From: Nitratidesulfovibrio termitidis HI1
Lineage (GTDB): Bacteria; Desulfobacterota; Desulfovibrionia; Desulfovibrionales; Desulfovibrionaceae
Direction of reading: 5' to 3'
Length of the DNA: 64,000 bases
Assembly (NCBI RefSeq): GCF_000504305.1
Contig: NZ_KI632512.1
Location: forward strand, 2,427,469 to 2,491,468
The position numbers and the translations under genes are program-made. Every line of letters starts with the position of its first letter. Within the stretch, counting starts at the first letter, position 1. This document shows positions 51,367-60,575 of the stretch, one piece after another. The notes beneath the pieces were generated by a model, which searched no databases, had not been told where the DNA came from, and saw only the letters and a list, made by a program, of their open reading frames with translations.

Positions 51367-52653
51367 CTACCAGCCCCGGCTGATGGTCTGGTCGCGTTCA
51401 GGGCCCACGGACACCAGGCTCACGCGCACGCCGGTCAGTTCCTCGATGCGGGCGATGTAGGCACGGGTGGGCGCAGGCAGGCTTTCCCAGGTGGTGCAGC
51501 CGGTGATGTCGTCATCCCAGCCGGGCATGGTCTCGTACACCGGGGTGACGTGGGCCATGCCGTTCTGCTCCTGCGGGGCCACGGTGATGGTGCCGCCCTG
51601 GTATTCGTAGGCGGTGCAGATTTGCAGTTCCTTCAGGCCGGACAGCACGTCCAGCTTGGTCAGGGCGATGTCGGTGGGGCCGTTCAGGCGCACGGCCTCG
51701 CGCAGCACCACGGCGTCCAGCCAGCCGCAGCGGCGCTTGCGTCCGGTGGTGGCGCCGAATTCGTGTCCTTTCTGCTGCAGGTAGTCGCCCGCCTCGTTCA
51801 GCTGTTCGGTGGGGAAGGGTCCGGCGCCCACGCGGGTGGTGTACGCCTTGACGATGGCCACGATGCGGTCGAGCTTCGTGGGGGCGATGCCGCTGCCCGC
51901 GGAAGCGTTGCCCGACACCGTGTTGGACGAGGTGACGAACGGATAGGTGCCGTGGTCGATGTCCAGGTGGGTGCCCTGGGCACCTTCGAACATGACGTGC
52001 TGCCCGGCGGCCCAGGCCGCTTCGATCTCGGCGGTGACGTCGGCCAGGTGGGGCACCACGCGCGGGGCCACGGCCATGACTTCATCGAACACCGCGTCCA
52101 CGGTCATGGGTTCGCCGCCGTACAGGCCGGCCAGCAGGGCGTTCTTTTCCAGCAGCGCGGCCTCTATCTTGGCGCGCAAAAGTTCGGGCATGCCAAGGTC
52201 GGCGGCACGGATGCCGATGCGCGACATCTTGTCCTCGTAGCAGGGGCCGATGCCCCGGCCCGTGGTGCCGATCTTGGATTCGTTGGACTTGTGGCGCTCG
52301 CGGGCCACGTCCAGCGCCTTGTGGTAGGGCATGATCACGTGGGCCTTGCGGCTGATCATCAGCCGCGCCGGAGAAACGTCCACGTCCTTGTCGCGCAGGG
52401 TTTCCACCTCGCGGCAGAACACGGCGGGGTCGAGCACGACGCCGTTGCCGATGAGACATTTCTTGCCCGGATGCAGGATGCCCGAGGGAATGAGGTGCAG
52501 GATGTACTGCTTGTCGCCCACCAGCACGGTGTGCCCGGCGTTGTTGCCGCCCTGGAAGCGCACGATCACGTCGCACTTGCGGGTCAGCAGATCGACGATC
52601 TTGCCCTTGCCCTCATCGCCCCATTGGGCGCCCATCACGACCACGTTTGACAT
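51367..52653 (-). CDS. purA: Adenylosuccinate synthetase
   Basis: A 428-residue protein of the standard length. [20 protein letters not shown] at the N-terminus contains the GTP P-loop and catalytic Asp. [12 protein letters not shown] carries the catalytic His. [18 protein letters not shown] binds IMP, and [20 protein letters not shown] and [12 protein letters not shown] bind GTP. It condenses IMP and aspartate, using GTP, on the way to AMP. AAGGAG precedes the ATG at 52653. A strong sigma-70 promoter lies just upstream on the minus strand and a terminator follows, so it is a single-gene unit. Confidence 0.97.
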   Translation of the reverse strand: MSNVVVMGAQWGDEGKGKIVDLLTRKCDVIVRFQGGNNAGHTVLVGDKQYILHLIPSGILHPGKKCLIGNGVVLDPAVFCREVETLRDKDVDVSPARLMISRKAHVIMPYHKALDVARERHKSNESKIGTTGRGIGPCYEDKMSRIGIRAADLGMPELLRAKIEAALLEKNALLAGLYGGEPMTVDAVFDEVMAVAPRVVPHLADVTAEIEAAWAAGQHVMFEGAQGTHLDIDHGTYPFVTSSNTVSGNASAGSGIAPTKLDRIVAIVKAYTTRVGAGPFPTEQLNEAGDYLQQKGHEFGATTGRKRRCGWLDAVVLREAVRLNGPTDIALTKLDVLSGLKELQICTAYEYQGGTITVAPQEQNGMAHVTPVYETMPGWDDDITGCTTWESLPAPTRAYIARIEELTGVRVSLVSVGPERDQTISRGW

Positions 52654-52727
52654 TTCCCACTCCTTGTGACATTGAGTGCCACCCTGCGGCTCCGGCTCTT
52701 GCCGAAGGCGCGCAGAAAAGGCATCAT

Positions 52728-52756
52728 GTCTTATCCCGTGACTTCTTGGAAGTCAA
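52728..52756 (-). promoter_or_regulatory. Sigma-70 promoter of purA
   Basis: On the minus strand TTGACT, a 17-base spacer and TAAGAC lie about 75 bases before the purA start. The rest of the 382-base gap towards the transglycosylase gene shows no gene. Confidence 0.75.
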
Positions 52757-53035
52757 CGGAACTGCTGCGGAACCGACCCCGTCAGCAGAAAATCGTCCGC
52801 ACGCGGACATGCCGGAGCCACCGGCGGGCCAAGGCCCACCGGGAAAACGGCGCACCAGCGCCGCTCCGCGCAACGCCGCACAACCCACGGCCCGACGGCC
52901 ACCCCCGCGCACGGAAGCACGGCCCGCCACAGGCGAACGCCCCTTCCGCTCCCCCGACCACACAGGCCACCCGCGCATCCGGCCACCCGCTCTGCTCCGC
53001 CTCGCTGCTCTCCACCCGTCGGCCCACCGTATCGC

Positions 53036-54853
53036 ATGCACAATCCTATCTTCACCACCCGGGAACGCTTCGCGCTGTTCGGCCTTGCCATTGCCCAGGC
53101 GTTCCTGCTGCTGCTCATCCTGCTGCCCGCGCCGCATGACTCCGACGTGCTGCGCGTGGCCGCCCCTGCCCGCGAACGGGTGCTGACACGGCTTTCGCCT
53201 TACGGCCCCGGCTTCGAACAGGAACTGCTGACCGCCTTCTGCGCCCGCTACGGCTACGAGCTGCGCTGGGTGAAGGCCGACAACCGCGACGAGGCCCTGC
53301 GCCTGGTGGCCGACGGCTACGCCGACGTGGCCGTGGGCTTCGGCGCCGCGGGTGATGGCAACGGAGACGGCCCCGCCGCGTCCGGCACATCTGGCACATC
53401 CGACACATCTGGCACATCCGACGCATCCGACGCATCTGGCACATCCGACGCATCCGACGCATCTGGCACATCTGGCACCACCGGCACCGCTCCTGCCGCA
53501 AACGGGGCGGCGGGTGCTGCTGGCGAAACCGGCGAAACGGACGCCGCGCCCGGCGTCTCGCTGGCCGCGCTGCTGACCCGGCTGGCCACCGGCACAGACC
53601 CCACGCCCCTCACCGACCTGGTGACGGGACCAGCCTACGACCACGCCCGTCCGGTGCTGGTGCGCTGGTCCGAACCGGACCTGCCCGCGCCCGTCAATGC
53701 CGTGCTGCATGATGCAGGCGCCACCGGAACCGCGCGGGACGGCCAGCCCGGCGACGGACTGCGCTCGGCCCTCTTGCTGACCACCTGGGACTCATCCGAG
53801 GGTCCGGCAATTCCTGGGCTGCTGCCGCCTTCCGGCGGTCCGTCCATTCTGTCCGGTGGCCTGTCCGGCACCCTGTCCGCCTCCCTGTCCGCCACCCTGT
53901 CCGGCGGCCCCCCCGCGGACGTCGCAGCCGCATCCGCTGATGCCCCCCGCCAGGCTATGGTGGACGGCGATTCGTGGCGGCTGTGGCAGCCTTTCATGGC
54001 CGAACCCACGGCGGGCCGGGCCACGGGCAAGGCCCTGTCCTACCACTGGTACTGGCGCGGCGACGACGCCACGCTGGCACCCCGGCTGGACGAATTCTGG
54101 CGCGAGCGCACCGCCCCGGCGGATACCCTGCTGGACGACCTGACCGAACGCTATTTCGGCTTTCTGCCGGAATCGCTGGGTGTGCCCGAGAACGGCGACT
54201 ACACAGGTGCCTCCGGCTACGCGGACATCTTCGACCTGATGGACCTGATGAACGTGGTGGCCGAAAAGCTGCCCACCCACGCCCCCGCCATCAGCCGCGC
54301 CGCCGCCCAGAGCAACATCGACCCGTTGCTGCTGTCCGCCGTGATCTTTCAGGAATCGCGCTTCGAGACGTCCGCCCGCAGCAAGACCGGGGTGCGCGGC
54401 ATCATGCAGCTTACCCAGAGCACGGCCCTGCTGCTGAAGGTCAACCGCATGAACCCCAGCCAGTCCATCCGGGGCGGGGCGCGCTACCTGCGCATGCTGT
54501 GGGACAGCCTGGACGACCTTGACCTGCAACCATGGGACCGCTGGTTCTTCACCCTGGCCGCCTTCAACCAGGGGCCGGGCCATCTGCGCGATGCCATCCG
54601 GCTGAATCAGGACCTTGGCGGCTCAGGCCGCACCTGGCGCGAACTGAAGGACACCTTTCCCAAACTGGCGCGGCCCCGCTACCACGCCCGCACCCGGTAC
54701 GGGTACTGTCGTGGCTACGAGGCCGTGGCATTCGTGGAAAGCGTGCGCTACTACTATTACATACTCAACGGGCTAGTCGCCCTCTCGCGGCCGGAAGCTG
54801 AGCACCTTGCGCCGCTTCTGGACGCCGTCCCCGTCCGCTGGCCCGCCGTCTAG
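53036..54853 (+). CDS. MltF-like membrane-bound lytic transglycosylase
   Basis: A 605-residue protein. An N-terminal anchor helix (LFGLAIAQAFLLLLILLPA) is followed by a solute-binding-like domain, VLRVAAPARERVLTRLSPYG and ALRLVADGYADVAVGFGAA. The domain is interrupted by about 70 residues rich in Gly, Ser, Thr and Asp. The C-terminal SLT domain has DPLLLSAVIFQESRFETSAR with the catalytic Glu in FQESRF, then GVRGIMQLTQSTALLL, GARYLRMLWDSL and LAAFNQGPGHLRDAI. It cleaves peptidoglycan glycan strands with release of anhydromuropeptides. The binding domain is so broken up by repeats that it may no longer sense a ligand. ATG 53036 has no strong ribosome site. Confidence 0.85.
   Translation: MHNPIFTTRERFALFGLAIAQAFLLLLILLPAPHDSDVLRVAAPARERVLTRLSPYGPGFEQELLTAFCARYGYELRWVKADNRDEALRLVADGYADVAVGFGAAGDGNGDGPAASGTSGTSDTSGTSDASDASGTSDASDASGTSGTTGTAPAANGAAGAAGETGETDAAPGVSLAALLTRLATGTDPTPLTDLVTGPAYDHARPVLVRWSEPDLPAPVNAVLHDAGATGTARDGQPGDGLRSALLLTTWDSSEGPAIPGLLPPSGGPSILSGGLSGTLSASLSATLSGGPPADVAAASADAPRQAMVDGDSWRLWQPFMAEPTAGRATGKALSYHWYWRGDDATLAPRLDEFWRERTAPADTLLDDLTERYFGFLPESLGVPENGDYTGASGYADIFDLMDLMNVVAEKLPTHAPAISRAAAQSNIDPLLLSAVIFQESRFETSARSKTGVRGIMQLTQSTALLLKVNRMNPSQSIRGGARYLRMLWDSLDDLDLQPWDRWFFTLAAFNQGPGHLRDAIRLNQDLGGSGRTWRELKDTFPKLARPRYHARTRYGYCRGYEAVAFVESVRYYYYILNGLVALSRPEAEHLAPLLDAVPVRWPAV
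53381..53486 (+). repeat. In-frame 9-bp minisatellite (GTS/DAS repeats)
   Basis: About eleven units alternating TCTGGCACA, TCCGACGCA and TCCGACACA encode a Ser/Gly/Thr and Asp/Ala run inside the solute-binding domain of the transglycosylase. It is the longest minisatellite in the window. Confidence 0.92.
53849..53908 (+). repeat. In-frame 12-bp minisatellite (LSGT/LSAS repeats)
   Basis: Five units of CTGTCCGGCACC or variants encode LSGG, LSGT, LSAS, LSAT and LSGG in the same transglycosylase gene, upstream of the SLT domain. Confidence 0.9.
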
Positions 54854-55150
54854 GGCGGGGTCGTCCCTGTCCGCCCCGGTTCCGGGCACGGGTTCCAGGT
54901 TGAAGGCCATGCGCGGGGGCACCCCCAGGGGTTCGCCCTCGGGCCGGGCCGCAGCGGCCCAGTGGTGGTTGAAGAGCTGGTTCTTCCAGCGCACCGCCTG
55001 GATCAGGCTGAGCACCAGCGCCGCCTCTTCCCACCGTTTGGTGGGTTCGAAGCGGTCCACCACGGCGGCGTAGCGGTCCCACAGCGACATCAGCGACGCC
55101 TCGTCGTAGGCGTTCAGTTGCTGTGCCAGCTTTTGCAGCATGCGCTCCAT
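54773..55150 (-). CDS. Small conserved-looking protein of unknown function
   Basis: A 125-residue acidic/neutral protein starting MERMLQKLAQQLNAYDEASL, with SLWDRYAAVVDRFEPTKRWE and LSLIQAVRWKNQLFNHHWAA, all helical. The C-terminal 45 residues are low in complexity. AAGGAG lies ten bases before ATG 55150. It overlaps the last 81 bases of the transglycosylase gene in the opposite direction, and codon use in the N-terminal part looks real. I do not recognise the family. Confidence 0.65.
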   Translation of the reverse strand: MERMLQKLAQQLNAYDEASLMSLWDRYAAVVDRFEPTKRWEEAALVLSLIQAVRWKNQLFNHHWAAAARPEGEPLGVPPRMAFNLEPVPGTGADRDDPALDGGPADGDGVQKRRKVLSFRPREGD

Positions 55151-55299
55151 GGGGTCATCGCTCCTTCATGCAGGGTGGTGTGGCGAGGTGGTGCGGGGCG
55201 GCCTGAACGTCGACCGGAACGCCGATGCGTCCGTGCGCTTGCAGTGGCCGCGCCGTGCTCCGCAGGCTACGCCAATCCGGATGCCGGTTCAAATGGAAA

Positions 55300-55328
55300 T
55301 TGCCCGCCCTTGCGGGCTGTGCTAGCAT
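55300..55328 (+). promoter_or_regulatory. Candidate promoter and hairpin leader of purH
   Basis: TTGCCC, a 17-base spacer and TAGCAT make a plausible sigma-70 promoter 218 bases before purH. A strong GC hairpin (CGCCCCGCC-CCGT-GGCGGGGCG, about 55360-55382) follows in the leader. I saw no ZTP or purine riboswitch motif. Confidence 0.5.
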
Positions 55329-55545
55329 TCCCGCTGTCGCAGCCCGGAAGGCGACCGCGCCCCGCCCCGTGGCGGGGCGTTGCGCATGCCGCAGCCGTTT
55401 CCGCCCCCGATAACGCCCATTCCGCCCGGCCTCGCCGCCGGGCGCAGGCCGCCTACCCGGCACGCCGCACCCGGCCCCTCGCGCGCACCCGCGCGCCGGA
55501 TGCACGCGGCGTTGCCGATCCCGCGCCGCCCCTGCCGGAGCCCGT

Positions 55546-56838
55546 ATGACTTCGCCGAAGCCCGCCAGCCTCAAGGACATGTACCGCACCCTTCAGGACG
55601 ATCCGTTTCCGGATTCCCTTACCCTGACGCTGGGCGACACCACCCTGACCTACCGCAAACGCACCTGGACCATCGACGGTGAACGCAAGGGCCTGCGCTA
55701 CGGCGAAAACCCCGATCAGCCCGCCGCCCTGTACGAACTGGCCGAAGGCGGGCTGACCCTTGGCGGCGTGGCCTTTCGCGCCGCCGGGCAGGGTCTTGTC
55801 TCGGCCATCGCCGAAGAACACATGGTCCAGGCGGGCAAACACCCCGGCAAGACCAACCTGACCGACGTGGACAACGGGGTGAACATCCTTCAGTACCTGA
55901 CCGCGCGCCCCGCCGCCGTGATCCTGAAGCACAACAACCCGAGCGGCGCCGCCTGGTCCGATGCGGGCGTGGCTGACGCGCTGGGCAAGGCCTACAACTG
56001 CGACAGAATTGCCGCCTTTGGCGGAGCCGTGGTGGTGAACCGTCCGCTGGACCGCGCCGCCGGTGAACTCATCGCCGCCAACTACTTCGAGGTGGTGGCC
56101 GCGCCCGACTTCGAACCCGGCGTGCTGGAATTGCTGCAAACCCGCAAGAATCTTCGCATCCTGCGCATGCCCGGCCTGGGCCAGCTTGAAAACTTTGCCG
56201 ATGCGCCGTTCCTGGACATCAAGAGCCTGACCGACGGCGGCATGGTCATCCAGCATTCGTTCCGCAACCGCATCCGCACCGTGGCCGACTTTCTGCCCGC
56301 CGAAGCCACCAGCAAGGACGGCGTTACCGTCACCGCCCGCGCGCCCTCCAGGCAGGAGGCCGACGACCTGCTGTTCGCCTGGGCCGTGGAGTCGGGCGTC
56401 ACGTCCAACTCGGTGATCTTTGCGCGGGGCGGCGCCACCGTGGCCATCGGCACCGGCGAACAGGACCGCGTGGGCTGCGTGGAACTGGCCATCCACAAGG
56501 CCTATACCAAGTACGCAGACTCGCTGGCCTTCGCCGCGCACAACTGCTCGCTGTACGACCTGAAGCTGAAGGCCGCCAATGACCCGGCCCTGGCCGACTC
56601 GCTGGCCGCCATCGAACGCCGCACCAAGGACGAACGCGGCGGCCTGCCCGGCACCGTGCTGGTCTCCGATGGGTTCTTCCCCTTCCGCGACGGCGTGGAC
56701 GTGGCCATGGCACAGGGCGTTGCCGCCATCGCCCAACCCGGCGGCTCCATGCGCGACCACGAAGTGATCATGGCCCTGAACGAGGCCAGCCCGCAGGTGG
56801 CCATGGTTTTCACGGGGCAGCGGTCGTTCAAACACTAG
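55546..56838 (+). CDS. purH: AICAR transformylase (PurH C-terminal type, no cyclohydrolase domain)
   Basis: A 430-residue protein that matches only the AICAR formyltransferase half of bifunctional PurH (about 510-530 residues). GLRYGENPDQPAALYELAE is the conserved entry. VILKHNNPSGAAW contains the catalytic Lys-His-Asn. RIAAFGGAVVVNRPLD and SDGFFPFRDGVDVAMAQGVA follow, with QPGGSMRDHEVIMALNE at the end. It adds a formyl group to AICAR to give FAICAR. The IMP cyclohydrolase domain is absent and must be supplied by another gene, a known arrangement in Desulfovibrio-type genomes. A few bases before ATG 55546 there is only a weak ribosome site. Confidence 0.9.
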   Translation: MTSPKPASLKDMYRTLQDDPFPDSLTLTLGDTTLTYRKRTWTIDGERKGLRYGENPDQPAALYELAEGGLTLGGVAFRAAGQGLVSAIAEEHMVQAGKHPGKTNLTDVDNGVNILQYLTARPAAVILKHNNPSGAAWSDAGVADALGKAYNCDRIAAFGGAVVVNRPLDRAAGELIAANYFEVVAAPDFEPGVLELLQTRKNLRILRMPGLGQLENFADAPFLDIKSLTDGGMVIQHSFRNRIRTVADFLPAEATSKDGVTVTARAPSRQEADDLLFAWAVESGVTSNSVIFARGGATVAIGTGEQDRVGCVELAIHKAYTKYADSLAFAAHNCSLYDLKLKAANDPALADSLAAIERRTKDERGGLPGTVLVSDGFFPFRDGVDVAMAQGVAAIAQPGGSMRDHEVIMALNEASPQVAMVFTGQRSFKH

Positions 56839-56858
56839 GGCATGCCCGCAACGTGTTC

Positions 56859-57012
56859 TTTCGCCCGCTGGCTTCGTCAAACTGCGCCTGCCACTCCGTC
56901 GAATACGAAAAGAGCGCGCTGCGGTCCTCATCCGTAAGGCTCGCAAGCTCGCCAAACGGTTGAGGCATACTCCGTCATGTCAGGCTCGTTTTCCTCGCCA
57001 GCGAACGAAATC
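56859..57012. repeat. Composite family A repeat, long form, copy 2
   Basis: It starts TTTCGCCCGCTGGCTTCGTC and ends CCAGCGAACGAAATC, matching 17719-17872. The middle core ATCCGTAAGGCTCGCAAGCT, then CGCCAAACGGTTG, has changed in both arms. Confidence 0.75.
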
Positions 57013-57088
57013 TCTCCGTTGCGAACACGCCCTCCCGTGCGCCGCACCTGACGCAGGCAAAACCAAGACAGCCCCTTGTCCTGAAATT

Positions 57089-57205
57089 GCCTTTCTTCCT
57101 TATACCCCGCAGCGGTCTTCCGCTGCGGGTGGCTGGTGCGGGGGCGATGCAAGGAATTACGAGTTTTTGTGGCCGGGCAAGGCGGATTGGCGTTTTTGCG
57201 CGGAG
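57089..57205. repeat. Family B intergenic repeat, copy 2
   Basis: It begins TGCCTTTCTTCCTTATACCC and contains the hairpin CCGCAGCGG-TCTT-CCGCTGCGG and GATGCAAGGAATTACGAGTT, nearly the same as 6171-6290. It lies between a long-form and a short family A element. Confidence 0.75.
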
Positions 57206-57207
57206 AT

Positions 57208-57262
57208 CGGCAGCCGTTAGGTGAGCGCTTGCGCGAGCCTTACGGATGGCGTCCGCAAAGCG
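57208..57262. repeat. Family A repeat core
   Basis: CGGCAGCCGTTAGGTGAGCG, then CTTGCGCGAGCCTTACGGAT and GGCGTCCGC, is a direct-orientation copy of the core at 5941. Together the three repeats occupy most of the 588-base gap between purH and the RNase gene. Confidence 0.75.
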
Positions 57263-57426
57263 CGGATTCCGTGGGCAGCGCACCCGCGCTGACAGAACGC
57301 ACCTACGGATTCCGCCCGCAGCGCCACCGCGCTGACATGGCGCACCGCGCTAAACCACGCGGCACCACCACCCCAACCTTCATCCAGCCCAACGGCAGGC
57401 TTCACCCACCAAACCAAGCGGGAAAC

Positions 57427-59634
57427 ATGGCGGCACCATCCGGCATCGTGCGCTACCCCGGCCCGGGGTGCATCGTTGAATTCATGCAGGGCAACCGCCC
57501 GGTAACGGCCTGGGTGCTCGAAGAACAGGCAGGCAAGCTGCGCCTGCTGCTCGCCAACCGCCGCGAAACCAAGCTCACCACCAACCGCCTGCTGCCCTGG
57601 TCCGGCCCGGTCTACTCCGGCGAATACGGCCGCCAGCAGATCATCGACCTGCTGGAACTGCACCGCCAGCGCCGCGACGACCGCGAAACCGCGCTCGACC
57701 CGCTGGAACTCTGGACCCTGGCCCAGGGCGAGGTGGACCGCGCCTCGCTGGAATGGTTCGCGGAACTGCTCTGGGAAGCCCCGGAAGTGGACGACCTGGC
57801 CGCCCTTGGCCGCGCCATGCTGGCCTGCAAGACCCACTTCAAGTTCCAGCCGCCCGACTTCGAGGTGTACACCGCCGAAAAGGTGGACGCCCGACTGGCC
57901 GAGCAGGAAGCCGCCCGCCAGCGCGAAGCCCTGGTGGCCGCAGGCAACGAATTCGTGCGCATCCTGTGGGACGTGCACTCGCGCCGCCGCACCCTGCCCC
58001 TGGAAAATTCGCCGGAACGCCCGGCCCCGGGCATCGCCGAACAACTGGCCGAACTGGTCATGACCCGACTGGCCGACCCGGACGACCACGACTCCGAGGC
58101 GGTCTGGAAACAGGTGACCAAGGGCCTGCCCGACGACCCGCATCTGGCCCTGCATCTGGCCAAGACCTGGGGGCTGGTGCCGGAGCACCACAACTTCTGG
58201 ATGGACCGCGCGGGCTACGACCCCGGCAACACCTGGGCCGCCCACCACGCGGACGACATCGCCGCGCTGCGCGCAGCCGTGGAATCCGCCCGGCGCGAAC
58301 CGCTGGCCACGCCGTTCATCTCCATAGATTCCGCCACCACCCGCGACATCGACGACGCCTTTCATATCGAGGCGCGCGGCGACGGGGGCTTTCGCCTGTG
58401 GCTGGCCCTGGCCTGCCCGGCCCTGGCCTGGCCCTACGGCAGCGAACTGGACAAGGCCGTGCTGCGCCGCGCCACCAGCATCTACCTGCCGGAAGCCACC
58501 CACCACATGCTGCCCGAAGAACTGGGCATCGGCTTCTTCAGCCTGCTGGCCGGTCAGGACCGCCCCGCGCTGGTACTGACCATGGAAGTGGCCCCGGACG
58601 GCGAACTGCAATCCTGCGTGCCCGGCGGCGCGTGGGTGAACCTGGCCGCCAACCTCACTTACGAGGCCTGCGAGGCCTGCCTGACCGCCGTGGCCCCGCC
58701 GCAGGCCGCCCCGAACCCGGACGACGACCTGCTGGCGGCCATGCTGGCGGGCGACCCCGATGCGGATGCCGCGACCCCGGCTGCCGCTGCCGCGCCCATT
58801 CCCCTGCCGGACAACGCGGCGGTCCCGCATGCCGAGCAACTGGCCGTGGCCGACAGACTGGCCCGCGCCCTGCAATCCCATCGCATCGGGCGCGGGGCGG
58901 TGATCATCGAACGCGACGATCCGAAAGTGACGTTATCCGGCGAAGGCTCCGCCACCATCGTGGACATCGCGGACCAGCCGGTCACCCCCCGCAGCCAGTC
59001 CATCGTGGCGGAGATGATGATCCTCGCCAACGCCGGGGTGGCCCGCTGGGCCGGTGAAAACCGCGTGGCCCTGCTGCACCGCACCCAGGACGTGGGCATT
59101 CCCCGCGAATACGCCGGGGTGTGGCGCGCCCCGCACGAGGTGGCGCGGGTGGTCAAGGCCCTGGCCTCATCGCTGCTGGAAACCTCGCCCCGGCCCCATG
59201 CGGGCATCGGGGTGCCCGCGTACAGCCCGGTCACCTCGCCGCTGCGCCGCTACCCCGACCTGATCAACGAAACCCAGGTGCTGCACACGCTGGCCACCGG
59301 GCAGGGCCGCTGGACCCGCGAGGAACTGGACGCCATGCTGCCCCTGCTGAACGCCCGGCTGGACGCGGCGGGGCAGGTGCAGCGGTTTCGCCCGCGCTAC
59401 TGGAAGCTGCTGCATTTTCGCCAGAAGGGCGACAAGACCTGGTGGCACGCCGTGGTCACGGAAGAGAACGACGCCTTCGTCACCGTCAGTCTGCCGCGCG
59501 AACAACTGTTTTTGCGGGGGCGGCGCTCTACCTTTGGCGACAAGGTGAACCCTGGCCAGCACTTCCGGGTGCGGGTGGGCAAGATCCATCCGCTGAACAA
59601 CGAAATCCAGATACTGGACGCGGAAGAAGAGTGA
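57427..59634 (+). CDS. RNase II/R-family exoribonuclease (RNB domain)
   Basis: The internal ATG 57427 gives 735 residues and is preferred over a longer frame that runs through the upstream repeats. The N-terminal region (about 1-290) is helical with RYPGPGCIVEFMQGNRPVTA and no clear cold-shock signature. The RNB domain starts TPFISIDSATTRDIDDAFHI, with the metal-binding Asp cluster, and continues with ATSIYLPEATHHMLPEELGI and SPLRRYPDLINETQVLHTLA. The short C-terminal part (ARTTWKLLHF-like to the end) is beta-rich. It degrades RNA 3' to 5' in the cytoplasm. The domain is less like RNase R than the shorter RNB group found with PlsY and ThrC in these bacteria. Confidence 0.85.
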   Translation: MAAPSGIVRYPGPGCIVEFMQGNRPVTAWVLEEQAGKLRLLLANRRETKLTTNRLLPWSGPVYSGEYGRQQIIDLLELHRQRRDDRETALDPLELWTLAQGEVDRASLEWFAELLWEAPEVDDLAALGRAMLACKTHFKFQPPDFEVYTAEKVDARLAEQEAARQREALVAAGNEFVRILWDVHSRRRTLPLENSPERPAPGIAEQLAELVMTRLADPDDHDSEAVWKQVTKGLPDDPHLALHLAKTWGLVPEHHNFWMDRAGYDPGNTWAAHHADDIAALRAAVESARREPLATPFISIDSATTRDIDDAFHIEARGDGGFRLWLALACPALAWPYGSELDKAVLRRATSIYLPEATHHMLPEELGIGFFSLLAGQDRPALVLTMEVAPDGELQSCVPGGAWVNLAANLTYEACEACLTAVAPPQAAPNPDDDLLAAMLAGDPDADAATPAAAAAPIPLPDNAAVPHAEQLAVADRLARALQSHRIGRGAVIIERDDPKVTLSGEGSATIVDIADQPVTPRSQSIVAEMMILANAGVARWAGENRVALLHRTQDVGIPREYAGVWRAPHEVARVVKALASSLLETSPRPHAGIGVPAYSPVTSPLRRYPDLINETQVLHTLATGQGRWTREELDAMLPLLNARLDAAGQVQRFRPRYWKLLHFRQKGDKTWWHAVVTEENDAFVTVSLPREQLFLRGRRSTFGDKVNPGQHFRVRVGKIHPLNNEIQILDAEEE

Positions 59635-59768
59635 CGGCATTGTGGCCCGGTGCGGCACGCGTTCCCGAAAGAACGGCACGCGTTCCCGCAGGGACGACAT
59701 GCGACCTCGCACAATGACCGCAACAACGACATTCCACCCACCCGTCACCCCCCACTGGAGGCACGACC

Positions 59769-60485
59769 ATGGGTAACCTGCTTTGGATCGCCATTGCCTA
59801 CGTCATGGGCTCCATCCCCTTCGGGCTGGTGTTCGCCCGCACCTTCTGCGGGGTGGACCCGCGCACCGGCGGCAGCCGCAACGTGGGCGCCACCAACGTG
59901 GCCCGGCTGTGCGGCACCAAATGGGGCGTGGCCACCCTGCTGTGCGACGCGCTGAAAGGCGCGCTGCCCGTGGCCATCGCCATGTCCTTCAGCAATTCCG
60001 CCTTCTTCCACAGCCTGACGGCGCTGGCCGCCCTGATCGGGCATCTGCACTCCTGCTTCCTGGGCTTCAAGGGGGGCAAGGCCGTGGCGACCACGGTGGG
60101 CGTGTTCATTCCGCTGGCCTTCGGGCAACTGGTGCTGTCGGGCATTGCCTGCCTGCTGGTGATCTGGCGTTCCGGCTTCGTCTCGCTGGGTTCGCTGACC
60201 CTGGTCACGGCCCTGCCCGTGTTCCTGCTGCTGTACGGCAAGTGGAAGCTGCTGCCGCTGGCGCTGGTGGTCATGGCGCTGGTGTACTGGAGCCACCGCG
60301 AAAACATCGGGCGGCTGGCACGCGGCGAGGAAAAGCCCTGGCAGAAGAAGCACCACGACGCGGCGCCCACCGGCTGCACCGCTGACGCCGATGCCGCCGA
60401 TGCCGCCCCCGAGTCAGACGGGCAGGCCCCCTGCGGGTGCGGCTGCGCCGCGCACGGCGAACCCGGCGCCACGCCGGAAAAGTAG
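59769..60485 (+). CDS. plsY: Acyl-phosphate:glycerol-3-phosphate acyltransferase
   Basis: A 238-residue protein with about five membrane helices. The three PlsY motifs are visible: [20 protein letters not shown] with [12 protein letters not shown] in motif 1, [20 protein letters not shown] in motif 2 and [17 protein letters not shown] in motif 3. It makes lysophosphatidic acid from acyl phosphate. GGAGG precedes ATG 59769. The C-terminal 40 residues are a soluble tail with [10 protein letters not shown], a Cys-rich extension unusual for PlsY (usually about 200 residues), which might bind metal. Confidence 0.93.
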   Translation: MGNLLWIAIAYVMGSIPFGLVFARTFCGVDPRTGGSRNVGATNVARLCGTKWGVATLLCDALKGALPVAIAMSFSNSAFFHSLTALAALIGHLHSCFLGFKGGKAVATTVGVFIPLAFGQLVLSGIACLLVIWRSGFVSLGSLTLVTALPVFLLLYGKWKLLPLALVVMALVYWSHRENIGRLARGEEKPWQKKHHDAAPTGCTADADAADAAPESDGQAPCGCGCAAHGEPGATPEK

Positions 60486-60575
60486 TTTTCACGGCGCCGC
60501 CCCGGCTCTGTCGCCGGTGCCACGGCAAGGCGCCACAGCTGCTGCATTGCACGATTTCAAGGAGACCGGCCCCCC

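Noticed and set aside
53381-53486. CRISPR-like array
   Set aside because: The units are 9 bp with no spacers and lie in frame inside a gene. The 107-bp duplication at 45317 also lacks repeat-spacer structure.
55151-55545. ZTP (pfl) or purine riboswitch ahead of purH
   Set aside because: Neither the conserved ZTP motifs nor a purine aptamer core could be found. Only a GC hairpin is visible.
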